Source of the DNA: JAFGSZ01 sp964492185
GTDB taxonomy: Bacteria > Bacteroidota > Bacteroidia > Bacteroidales > UBA10428
Direction of reading: 5' to 3'
DNA length: 8,406 nt
Assembly: GCA_964492185.1 (NCBI GenBank)
Contig: CAZBJH010000137.1
Span: 1 to 8,406, forward strand
Under the pieces are notes generated by a model. The model was not told the DNA's origin. It was given only the letters and a program-made list of their open reading frames with translations, and did not search any database. The translations under genes and the position numbers were made by a program. Shown in pieces: positions 1-5,709 of this stretch (positions within the stretch are counted from its first letter, which is position 1; the number at the start of each line of letters is the position of its first letter).

Positions 1-103
1 GATGTAGCATTTTTAACACTATGCTGATAATGAATGATTTTTGAGCGTGGTATGCGAAATGCAAAAGAAACCAGCTTAAAACATACAACAAAAATAGTTA
101 AAT

Positions 104-292
104 ATGAGAGTGAAGATTATAATACCAGATAGATACAATGATAAAACCAAAAAATTTAATTACAAACATGGACTATTAAAGTGGTTCATTTTAGGATCAG
201 TAAATGAAAAGTTCAGATATATCTATGAAAGATTGGATAAATTGGGCAGATATGATTTTAGAAGAAAAACTTTATTGAAATGTTTAAAATAA
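104..292 (+). CDS. Small hypothetical protein (62 aa), unrecognised
   Basis: This is a short open frame starting at ATG and rich in Lys, Arg, Tyr and Phe, with no signal peptide or membrane segment that I can see. I do not recognise a family. It lies in the AT-rich segment near the integrase remnant, so it could be cargo, or a fragment of cargo, from a decayed integrative element. There is no Shine-Dalgarno sequence ahead of it, only A-rich sequence, which is not unusual in Bacteroidota. At this length and base composition it could equally be a chance ORF. Confidence is low for that reason. Confidence 0.3.
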   Translation: MRVKIIIPDRYNDKTKKFNYKHGLLKWFILGSVNEKFRYIYERLDKLGRYDFRRKTLLKCLK

Positions 293-508
293 TAAAGAAT
301 AGCAAAAATAAACTCAGAAAAATAAAATAACCGGATATTTGCTTTTATTGTATGCATCATGAATTCAATAATTTAAACTGAAAAATATAATCAATCATTT
401 TTAAATTCATATCAACTTCATTTCATGCATCCCATCATCAAAAGGCATAAGCATTAACTCCAATTTCAAAAAAGCACTTTTAAACCATTTATGATTATTG
501 ATATGTTC
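293..508. other. AT-rich gap without recognisable genes
   Basis: This stretch lies between two small ORFs of unknown function. It is strongly AT-rich and has stop codons in all frames. I see no RNA gene, promoter matching the Bacteroidota consensus, or convincing terminator in it. Confidence 0.5.
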
Positions 509-751
509 CTAAATATCATCAATTAAACCTGCATGTTCCAAGCCATATACCAACCCCCTAACTTCAAAAGGTTTTCTTTGTAATTTCTTTAAAAATTCTT
601 TTGAAAAAGGCATTTGACCAACATAATTTTGAAGGGATTCTTCATCAATGGCAAAGAGTATCTTTTCATTCCCAGCTATTATAATGTCTTTTATGATATT
701 TTCGTAGATATAAGTGATTAATTGTCTGGTTTTATTGTCTTGATTAAACAT
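509..751 (-). CDS. Hypothetical protein (80 aa) directly downstream of integrase remnant
   Basis: This is an 80-residue frame on the same strand as the integrase remnant. Its ATG (749-751) directly abuts the integrase TGA (752-754) with no gap, so it would be translated by reinitiation or coupling if the upstream frame is translated at all. The protein is soluble-looking and of mixed charge, beginning MFNQDNKTRQ and ending with GLEHAGLIDDI. I see no catalytic motif, helix-turn-helix or membrane segment that I can name. The abutting arrangement suggests that it belonged to the same mobile-element module as the recombinase. It could be intact, or a relic like its neighbour. I assign no function. 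Confidence 0.45.
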   Translation of the reverse strand: MFNQDNKTRQLITYIYENIIKDIIIAGNEKILFAIDEESLQNYVGQMPFSKEFLKKLQRKPFEVRGLVYGLEHAGLIDDI

Positions 752-1084
752 TCAGGATTCATCTAAGCGATCTGATTTCGATGATTTTAAAGTTTTAATT
801 TCCTTCCGGTTAAACTCACCCCAGTTTATTTTTCGCAATTGATGATTCATAATCCTGTCTGCAAGTTTCATATAAACTTTGGCTGTTTCATATTTGCTTA
901 TACCCATTAAATCCATTACAATATTTATGTTTCCATTGGATAAAACTGCCATATGAGTTCCAAAAGTATGCCTTGCTGTGTGAGCGCTTAAATTTTTAAG
1001 GATTTTTGCATCATGAGCTATTAATTTCATGTATCGGTTAAACCTGTCTTTATCTATATTTCCTAATATTGAACTATCCAGTTT
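752..1084 (-). pseudogene. Tyrosine recombinase (integrase), C-terminal remnant
   Basis: The frame encodes the end of a phage-type tyrosine recombinase catalytic domain. Counting from the internal ATG at 1028-1030, the HxxR box is HTAR (H17, R20) followed by HTF, and the likely nucleophile is Y53 in KVYMK. Family-like residues (DRFNRYMKLIAHDAKI) continue upstream of that ATG as far as a TAA at 1085-1087. I therefore treat the ATG as internal and the gene as 5'-truncated. About 110 residues remain, whereas complete integrases of this type are usually 300-400 residues long, so the arm-binding and core-binding domains are missing. The position usually occupied by His in the LGH motif is Ile (LMGIS), another sign of decay. 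The remnant lies about 100 bp past the 3' end of tRNA-Asp, as expected for an element integrated at a tRNA gene. Confidence 0.8.
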
Positions 1085-1143
1085 TTATGGTTTTTTATGA
1101 TTGGGTATCGCATTTTAAAATCCTTTCAAAATCAGAAAAACAA

Positions 1144-1166
1144 GGCTTTTTAGCATAAAAAAAGCC
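1144..1166 (-). other. Hairpin overlapping the tRNA terminator
   Basis: On the minus strand GGCTTTTT and AAAAAGCC form an 8-bp inverted repeat around a short AT loop. Its left arm is the T tract and last stem bases of the tRNA-Asp terminator. The two stems are therefore mutually exclusive in RNA, and this one could form only in read-through transcripts. It may be a decayed second terminator rather than a regulatory switch. Confidence 0.4.
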
Positions 1167-1183
1167 ATCCAATCGGACGGCTT
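1157..1183 (-). terminator. Intrinsic terminator of tRNA-Asp
   Basis: On the minus strand, starting a few bases after the tRNA 3' end, AAGCCGTCC and GGATGGCTT form a 9-bp stem (one G-T wobble) closed by a GATT loop. The right arm runs into a stretch of seven T residues. This is a textbook Rho-independent terminator and explains how the tRNA transcript ends. Confidence 0.9.
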
Positions 1184-1186
1184 AAG

Positions 1187-1261
1187 CGGTCTGGACGGGA
1201 CTCGAACCCGCGACCCCATGCGTGACAGGCATGTATTCTAACCAAGCTGAACTACCAGACC
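1187..1261 (-). tRNA. tRNA-Asp (anticodon GTC)
   Basis: The minus strand folds as a canonical tRNA. The acceptor arms GGTCTGG (1255-1261) and CCAGACC (1188-1194) pair fully, with discriminator G at 1187. The anticodon loop is CTGTCAC with anticodon GTC, and the T arm carries GGGTTCGAGTCCC. The D arm and variable region closely match other bacterial tRNA-Asp genes. The CCA end is not encoded (the next bases read CTT), so CCA would be added by nucleotidyltransferase. A consensus promoter lies upstream and an intrinsic terminator follows, so this is a stand-alone transcription unit. The adjoining integrase remnant suggests that its 3' end once served as an attachment site. Confidence 0.97.
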
Positions 1262-1281
1262 ATTTATTTATTTTTTTTGGC

Positions 1282-1301
1282 AATACTGAATTACCAGTAT
1301 T
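1282..1301 (-). other. Small hairpin in the tRNA-Asp leader
   Basis: AATACTG and CAGTATT form a perfect 7-bp inverted repeat around a 6-nt loop. It lies between the predicted transcription start (near 1309) and the mature tRNA 5' end. It may help shape the precursor for RNase processing, but that is inference; it could also be incidental. Confidence 0.35.
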
Positions 1302-1315
1302 TTATTAAAGCGATG

Positions 1316-1346
1316 CAAAAATAAGTCTATTTTTTATTATTACAAA
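1316..1346 (-). promoter_or_regulatory. Bacteroidota-type promoter of tRNA-Asp
   Basis: On the minus strand the -33 element TTTG (1343-1346) is separated by exactly 19 bp (1324-1342) from the -7 element TATTTTTG (1316-1323). This matches the Bacteroidota primary sigma consensus TTTG-N19-TAnnTTTG at every fixed position. Transcription should start near 1309, giving a leader of about 48 nt before the tRNA. It is the best promoter in the window and a strong clue to the phylum. Confidence 0.85.
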
Positions 1347-1384
1347 CATTCACCAGTAAAAATACCGGGTAACAAGGACATTTT

Positions 1385-1408
1385 AATTAGTGTTTTTCAA
1401 TAAACTCG
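1385..1408 (+). repeat. Terminal-motif copy flanking the palindrome (left)
   Basis: This 24-nt segment beginning AATTAGTGT matches the segment at 1532-1555 at 19 of 24 positions in the same orientation. The two therefore form direct repeats bracketing the 124-bp palindrome. It looks like a diverged copy of the terminal motif TAGTGTCTGTCTATAAAGT. Confidence 0.5.
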
Positions 1409-1532
1409 TAGTGTTTGTACAGAATGTTCGAGATCAAGGCGCGTGAGCATTTTAAAACGCAGTATACTAGAGTATTCGAGGATTTAAAATGCGAGCAGCA
1501 ACGCTGATATCGGACATTATGGACAGACACTA
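1409..1532. repeat. 124-bp near-palindromic element, MITE-like
   Basis: The two halves are imperfect inverted repeats centred near 1470. The outer 28 positions of each arm (1409-1436 and the reverse of 1505-1532) match at 23 of 28. An inner block GCATTTTAAA / TTTAAAATGC (1447-1456 and 1483-1492) is perfect, and similarity continues towards the centre. The unit begins with TA and ends with TA. It has no coding capacity. Size, symmetry and TA ends fit a miniature inverted-repeat transposable element, perhaps of a TA-targeting type such as IS630/Tc1-mariner derivatives; that family assignment is inference. If transcribed, it would form one long hairpin. Confidence 0.7.
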
Positions 1533-1545
1533 ATTAGTGTCTGTC
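1522..1545. repeat. Perfect 24-bp palindrome at repeat junction
   Basis: Twelve bases ending ACACTA are followed by their exact reverse complement, centred on AATT. The palindrome arises where the right end of the 124-bp element (ending 1532) meets another copy of its terminal motif (starting 1535) in the opposite orientation, with AT between them. The same back-to-back layout is seen upstream of pstC. Confidence 0.75.
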
Positions 1546-1576
1546 TATAAAGTTGGCAAGATGTTTAACTGGTCAT
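1535..1576 (+). repeat. Dispersed repeat copy, shared with the pstC leader
   Basis: This segment starts TAGTGTCTGTCTATAAAGT and ends with ATGTTTAACTGGTCAT. It matches the minus-strand segment 8354-8313 upstream of pstC at 34 of 42 positions without gaps. Its first 24 bases also match 8357-8380 at 22 of 24 positions. These long-range matches show that it belongs to a dispersed family and is not simple local sequence. Confidence 0.75.
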
Positions 1577-1684
1577 GTAAATGTTCAGAAAGTTCCATTT
1601 GCAAGGCTTGCAATGTAATATCGGGACATACAACTATCGCGCGAAAAATACTTTTATCTTTATGCTTTATTTAAGCTGTAATCG

Positions 1685-2602
1685 ATGCAAACAAAATCAA
1701 CTGTCGGTATTGATATCAAAGGACTTTTATACACTATCACAGCTTTTGTGATCTGGGGGTTGTTGCCCATGTTCTGGAAACTGTTCGGAGACATGCATGC
1801 CCTGATAATTATTGCCCAGCGTATAAGCTTTACTTTTTTGATAGCATGGATCGTACTAAGGCTGATACAAAGAAAACCCATACTTTATATTTTCAGAAAC
1901 CGGAAGATCCTGCTTCCGGTACTGGCCACAGGACTTCTTATCGGAACCAACTGGTTTGTTTATATTTATGCTGTGAATACCAACAGGATCGTTCAGGCCA
2001 GCATGGGATATTATATTAATCCCCTGTTTAATGTATTTCTTGGTCTGGTGTTTCTTAAAGAAAAGCTGAACACCTGGCAAACCATTGCTCTTGTGCTGGC
2101 CGCATGTGGTGTCGGTTATATGACATGGGATTACGGCCGCGTACCCTGGATCGCACTTTACCTGGCATTCAGCTTTGGCATGTACGGACTGATCAAAAAA
2201 ACCACTTCACTCGATTCACTATCGGCCATCAGTGCGGAAACCCTGCTGTTACTGCCTGTTGCCCTGCTGATCATTACCGGGGTGATCGGTATAAAAGAAG
2301 ACCCGCTTCCTTCCTATGATATACGGGATATCTTATTATTCGCGGCCTCCGGTGCGGTAACCGTGTTTCCCTTGTATTGTTTCGCGCAGGGAGCAAAACG
2401 TATTCCCTATTCAACAGTGGGATTTATGCAATACATTGCCCCTACCTTCATGCTGCTCATAGGTACAATGATCTTTCATGAAGCATTCACTCCTGCTCAT
2501 ATTATAAGTTTCGGACTTATCTGGGCTGGATTGATTGTTTATTCATTTACCCTTCTCAGAATGAATGCACAAACAAAAAAACAAAAGGTAACTGAAGAAT
2601 GA
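1685..2602 (+). CDS. rarD: RarD family EamA-type transporter
   Basis: This is an integral inner-membrane protein of the drug/metabolite transporter superfamily, 305 residues, close to the usual length for RarD. About ten hydrophobic segments run from residue 13 to 293, consistent with two five-helix EamA halves. RarD-like features include NWFVYIYAVN (89-98), the block QASMGYYINPL (104-114), WQ (131-132) after the first charged loop, and MQYIAPT (248-254) in the second half. Escherichia coli RarD is named for its link to chloramphenicol sensitivity, but the physiological substrate is not established, so I give none. The ATG at 1685 is the natural start, with the first helix beginning about 12 residues in. 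There is no Shine-Dalgarno sequence and no full consensus promoter; only partial -7-like sequences (TACTTTTA, TATCTTTA) precede it. It is monocistronic and convergent with the phosphate block. Confidence 0.9.
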   Translation: MQTKSTVGIDIKGLLYTITAFVIWGLLPMFWKLFGDMHALIIIAQRISFTFLIAWIVLRLIQRKPILYIFRNRKILLPVLATGLLIGTNWFVYIYAVNTNRIVQASMGYYINPLFNVFLGLVFLKEKLNTWQTIALVLAACGVGYMTWDYGRVPWIALYLAFSFGMYGLIKKTTSLDSLSAISAETLLLLPVALLIITGVIGIKEDPLPSYDIRDILLFAASGAVTVFPLYCFAQGAKRIPYSTVGFMQYIAPTFMLLIGTMIFHEAFTPAHIISFGLIWAGLIVYSFTLLRMNAQTKKQKVTEE

Positions 2603-2748
2603 GGTTTATATCATAGAAACCACCAACCAGGGACTTGCCACTAATATTCAGCAGGTATCTGCTGTCAGTTATCAGTGCCTGCTAAAAAACGGCTCTTATA
2701 TAGAATAATATTGTTTTAATATACATTCCCGCAGGCCGGGGTTTCGAC

Positions 2749-2763
2749 CTGCCCGCAAGGCAG
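2749..2763. repeat. Short GC hairpin inside intergenic repeat
   Basis: CTGCC and GGCAG pair around the loop CGCAA. The octamer TTCGACCT flanks this hairpin on both sides (2743-2750 and 2764-2771), which suggests a small internal duplication within the repeat. Confidence 0.5.
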
Positions 2764-2768
2764 TTCGA

Positions 2769-2799
2769 CCTACTTTTTATCTTCCACATAAAAAGTAGG
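2769..2799. repeat. Perfect 12-bp stem-loop in intergenic repeat
   Basis: CCTACTTTTTAT and ATAAAAAGTAGG form a perfect 12-bp inverted repeat around a 7-nt loop. No T tract follows on either strand, so it is not a standard intrinsic terminator. It could still act as a bidirectional structural end for the convergent rarD and kinase transcripts, but that is inference. Confidence 0.6.
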
Positions 2800-3165
2800 C
2801 AAAAAGGTCACCGTTCCATAAAAATCGCTTGATTTTCTACTGAAGATTTTCTCCCCGCGGAACCCAAACTCACTCCTCCTTCGTCGTCGCTTGGACAGGG
2901 TTCCTCCAGGGCCCCCGCAACGAAAACCTTCCTTGAAATCGTACGCTATTTTTCTGAGACGGGTCCCGCTACTGCAAACCTTTATGCCGGTTTTAAGGGA
3001 ATCAGGTTTTCCGAAAGACCGGCTATCTTTGCATTTAATAATGATAATATTTTACTGGCTTGTAGCACATCATCTACAGCGTTGGCTGCAGCTCGCGGTA
3101 TTATTATACAGCTTCGCTTTGCCGCCTTATATCTGATGCACTGGGGACTTTTCAGCAAACCCTTA

Positions 3166-4938
3166 TTAAGAATGTTTCCTGCTCAATGAAAACAGGAATT
3201 CGACACCTCCTTTTTCCCTGTTTTTTACTGAGATCTCACCCCGGTGAAAAAGTACGGCATTTTTCACAATGGCCAGGCCAAGACCTGAACCCTCATAACT
3301 TTCTTCATCAGTCCCGATCCTGAAAAACCGCCCGAACACTTTAGGCTGATATTCATCCGGTATTCCTTTCCCGCTGTCAGCAAATGAAAAATACAAAAAT
3401 TTATCATCTTCCATATACATTTTAATCTCTACTTCAATACCTTCACCAGCATAATAAACAGAATTTTCCATCAAATTCTGAAAAATAGAATAAACCAGAA
3501 ATTTATTGCCTTCTATAGAAGTTTCCTTACCTATATCGGTTATCACCTTTATTTTTTTATTTACCAGTTCTGACTGCCTGCTTTCAATAACATCATTGAT
3601 CACTTCCGTTACATTCACTTCATGTATTGGATAGAGACTGCCGGTCTCATCCAATTTGGTCAGGATCGAAGTATCATGAGCAATTTTCGACAACCGCTTT
3701 AGCTGTTTTAAGGCCTTACCTGCAATCTTCCGCTGTGCATCGGGTGTTTCCCTGGGATCCCTGATCAGATTGTTCAGCAGATCTTTTATCACATTTACAG
3801 GGGTCTGCAATTCACGGGCAATATTATTTGTTAATTCATACTTTATCCGTTTCCTTTTCTCCAATTTTGTTTCATCAGTGATGGATATCTCATAACTACC
3901 ATCATAAAAAACAATACATACCAGGGAAAAATATTTTGCGTCACTCTTGATATCTACCTGTGTAACAGGCAATTCTTCAGTTGCAGCTAAATCGGCCTGC
4001 TTTTGATGAGTTTCAATAAAATCGTTCAAAGGTTTTAAAGACGGTATTGAAAATATGGTATCCATAGAAACTACAGGATGATCAGCTATAATATTAATAT
4101 ATTGAATAAAATGATTGTTAGTCATTTCCAATTCCCTGCCTGAATTAAAAAAAGCAATTCCCTGCCTGGATATCTGCATATGATGTAACAGTTTATCCTT
4201 TTGTGCCTGCAATTCATCCTTTGTACGTTGCAGGTTATTGAATATCTCAATGATCTGTTTTCCAATCACCCCTATTTCATTATTCGGAAAACGGATATCA
4301 GTATCTTGTTTTCCTGTTTTACTCACCTGAATTGCAAACTCACTTAAACGGGATATTGATCTTCCGAATTTGTCTGCAACATATACGAGTGATCCCCATA
4401 TGATAAAAAACAGTAATACGATAACTATTAAAAAGATTTTTTCCGGTTGTAAAAATTCCCTGATCTGAATATCGTATACCATGGCGGTCCTTACAAAATA
4501 ATCCCCATAAGACCTTGCATAATAATAATATTCCTCTCCTGTAGTTGATGAAGTGCGAATATTTGAACCCGTATCATTGACAATGGCTTTTTGGATCTCC
4601 GGCCGGCCTTTGTGGTTTTCCATTGATCTATGATCTTCAACAAAATTGTCATACAATACGTTACCATCAAAATCGATCACCGTAACCCTGAGATCCTGAC
4701 GGTTAAATAAGTCAACCAGTGAATCTAACTCTCTGAACTGACCTGAGGAGATAATATCAGCTGACTGGATATAATTCTCTACCAGTTCCGCGTATGTATC
4801 CAGAATATTGTCTATCTGGCTTGTTTTAAATTGCTTTTCACGCTGGTACTGAAAAATCCCGATAACTACAGTAAAAGCAATAAAAACAATAAAGAAATAT
4901 AAAAAAAGCTTTTGTTTGTATGAAGACCGTTTATTCAT
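3166..4938 (-). CDS. PhoR-like sensor histidine kinase with His to Arg at the phosphorylation site
   Basis: This 590-residue membrane sensor kinase is the last gene of the phosphate block. Helices at about 11-29 and 168-187 bracket a periplasmic domain of about 138 residues that resembles PhoR-type sensors (VTVIDFDGNVLYDN, MENHKGRPEIQKAI). A HAMP-like linker (about 188-245) and a possible PAS segment (about 250-350) follow. The dimerisation region reads NNIARELQTPV: the invariant His of the HisKA box is R375, codon CGT at 3814-3816. The flanking E376, T379 and P380 are kept. The HATPase domain looks complete: N box NLMENSVYYA (488-497), G1 DSGKGIP (521-527), F box VFGRFFRI (534-541) and G2 GSGLGLAIVK (550-559). 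ATP binding is therefore likely, but ordinary autophosphorylation is not. It may be a phosphatase or allosteric partner, or inactive. No response regulator adjoins it. A 70-bp gap with no consensus promoter separates it from phoU. Confidence 0.9.
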   Translation of the reverse strand: MNKRSSYKQKLFLYFFIVFIAFTVVIGIFQYQREKQFKTSQIDNILDTYAELVENYIQSADIISSGQFRELDSLVDLFNRQDLRVTVIDFDGNVLYDNFVEDHRSMENHKGRPEIQKAIVNDTGSNIRTSSTTGEEYYYYARSYGDYFVRTAMVYDIQIREFLQPEKIFLIVIVLLFFIIWGSLVYVADKFGRSISRLSEFAIQVSKTGKQDTDIRFPNNEIGVIGKQIIEIFNNLQRTKDELQAQKDKLLHHMQISRQGIAFFNSGRELEMTNNHFIQYINIIADHPVVSMDTIFSIPSLKPLNDFIETHQKQADLAATEELPVTQVDIKSDAKYFSLVCIVFYDGSYEISITDETKLEKRKRIKYELTNNIARELQTPVNVIKDLLNNLIRDPRETPDAQRKIAGKALKQLKRLSKIAHDTSILTKLDETGSLYPIHEVNVTEVINDVIESRQSELVNKKIKVITDIGKETSIEGNKFLVYSIFQNLMENSVYYAGEGIEVEIKMYMEDDKFLYFSFADSGKGIPDEYQPKVFGRFFRIGTDEESYEGSGLGLAIVKNAVLFHRGEISVKNREKGGVEFLFSLSRKHS

Positions 4939-5008
4939 GATTGTGTTATTTGTTCAATTAATCGATAATGTTTGTAAAAAACATCAAAAAGCCTGATATG
5001 TTATACTA

Positions 5009-5689
5009 TTATAAATGTTTATGCCTGATATCAACCCCTTCAAAAGAATATACAGCCGCTTCGGCAATATTTGTTGCCAACCCTCCGATCCTCTCAAGAT
5101 TGGAAACTATTTTCCTGATACTTAAAAAAGCTTCAAGTATTTTGCGTGTTTTTTCATTCATTTCGCTCTTCTTTACAAGCCGTGAGATTAACTTATGATT
5201 AAGTTTCTCTATACTTTTGTCGTGTTCGATGACCCATAATGCATATTCCTTGTCCGAATAATTAAAAGCAATTACAGAACGCTTTACCATTTCCATACCA
5301 ATCTTAAGCATCTTCTCCAGAGGCTTGTTAAAAAGCTGAAACATATGCTTTGAACCAATGTCATTAATATTCAACACAGAATCCCATACATGGTCACCCA
5401 CGCTTTCCAGATTATCAGCTATCCGGTAACAAGACATGATCTTTCTTAAATCAGAGGCAACCGGGTTAAAAAGTGTGATCGTGCTTATAACCTGATCAGT
5501 GATCTTTACTTCATATTTATCGAGTTCCTTTTCATTTTTTTCAATTTCCAGTAACATGTCCTTATCAATTTTTACCTCACCTGCCCTGATAATATTCATA
5601 AGATGGTTCAATTGATGCAATGTTAATTCCGAAAACTTATTAAAATCTTCGAAGATCAATTTTATGGCTAATTCTTTTCTTATGCTCAT
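5009..5689 (-). CDS. phoU: Phosphate signalling protein PhoU
   Basis: PhoU is a cytoplasmic helical protein that associates with the Pst transporter and PhoR-type kinases and restrains phosphate-starvation signalling when phosphate is plentiful. The protein is 226 residues, normal for the family, and contains the two three-helix repeats. Repeat 1 has EKNEKELDKYE (50-60), NPVASDLRKI (75-84) and NLESVGDHV (93-101). Repeat 2 has EHDKSIEKL (155-163) and NLERIGGLATNIAE (197-210). In many homologues the second motif reads LERI-x-DHA; here Asp-His is G203-L204, so this metal-binding site looks weakened. The gene starts 20 bp after pstB, implying cotranscription, and is followed by the sensor kinase, the usual company for PhoU. 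Confidence 0.95.
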   Translation of the reverse strand: MSIRKELAIKLIFEDFNKFSELTLHQLNHLMNIIRAGEVKIDKDMLLEIEKNEKELDKYEVKITDQVISTITLFNPVASDLRKIMSCYRIADNLESVGDHVWDSVLNINDIGSKHMFQLFNKPLEKMLKIGMEMVKRSVIAFNYSDKEYALWVIEHDKSIEKLNHKLISRLVKKSEMNEKTRKILEAFLSIRKIVSNLERIGGLATNIAEAAVYSFEGVDIRHKHL

Positions 5690-5709
5690 CTTTTATTGTA
5701 TATGATTAA

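Larger units (their letters stand above)
2603..3165. repeat. Convergent intergenic region with GC-richer dispersed-repeat-like sequence
   Basis: From about 2730 to 3140 the base composition changes to GC-richer sequence between the two gene 3' ends. It contains several hairpins, purine-rich minus-strand stretches (for example 2868-2892) and long frames without stops on both strands. The plus-strand frame open from about 2834 reads TFLEIVRYFSETGPATANLY and onward, but has no start codon. The ATG frame at 2891-3136 overlaps it in another phase. I recognise the general look of repeats scattered through Bacteroidota intergenic regions, but cannot confirm copies from one window. I call no gene here. 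Confidence 0.55.

Noticed and set aside
1109..1123. CGCATTTTAAA shared with the palindrome arms near 1447 and 1492
   Set aside because: The match is only about 11 bp of low-complexity AT-rich sequence and does not extend, so chance is likely.
1385..1576. Possible CRISPR array from repeated TAGTGT motifs
   Set aside because: The copies are few, diverged, in both orientations and not evenly spaced, and there are no cas genes.
1660..2080. Minus-strand ORFs opposite the start of rarD
   Set aside because: They lie entirely or largely antisense to a well-supported transporter gene and show no recognisable motif.
2104..2319. Plus-strand ORF inside rarD in another frame
   Set aside because: It is nested in rarD, out of frame, with arginine- and proline-rich translation typical of a shadow frame.
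2769..2799. Intrinsic terminator for rarD or the kinase gene
   Set aside because: The stem is perfect, but no T tract follows on either strand and it is well over 100 bp from both stop codons.
2891..3136. 81-aa plus-strand ORF between rarD and the kinase
   Set aside because: It starts within the repeat-like block and overlaps another equally open frame. I see no family features, and the block reads as non-coding repeat.
4968..5198. Plus-strand ORF over the end of phoU
   Set aside because: It is antisense to phoU, with no support as a gene.
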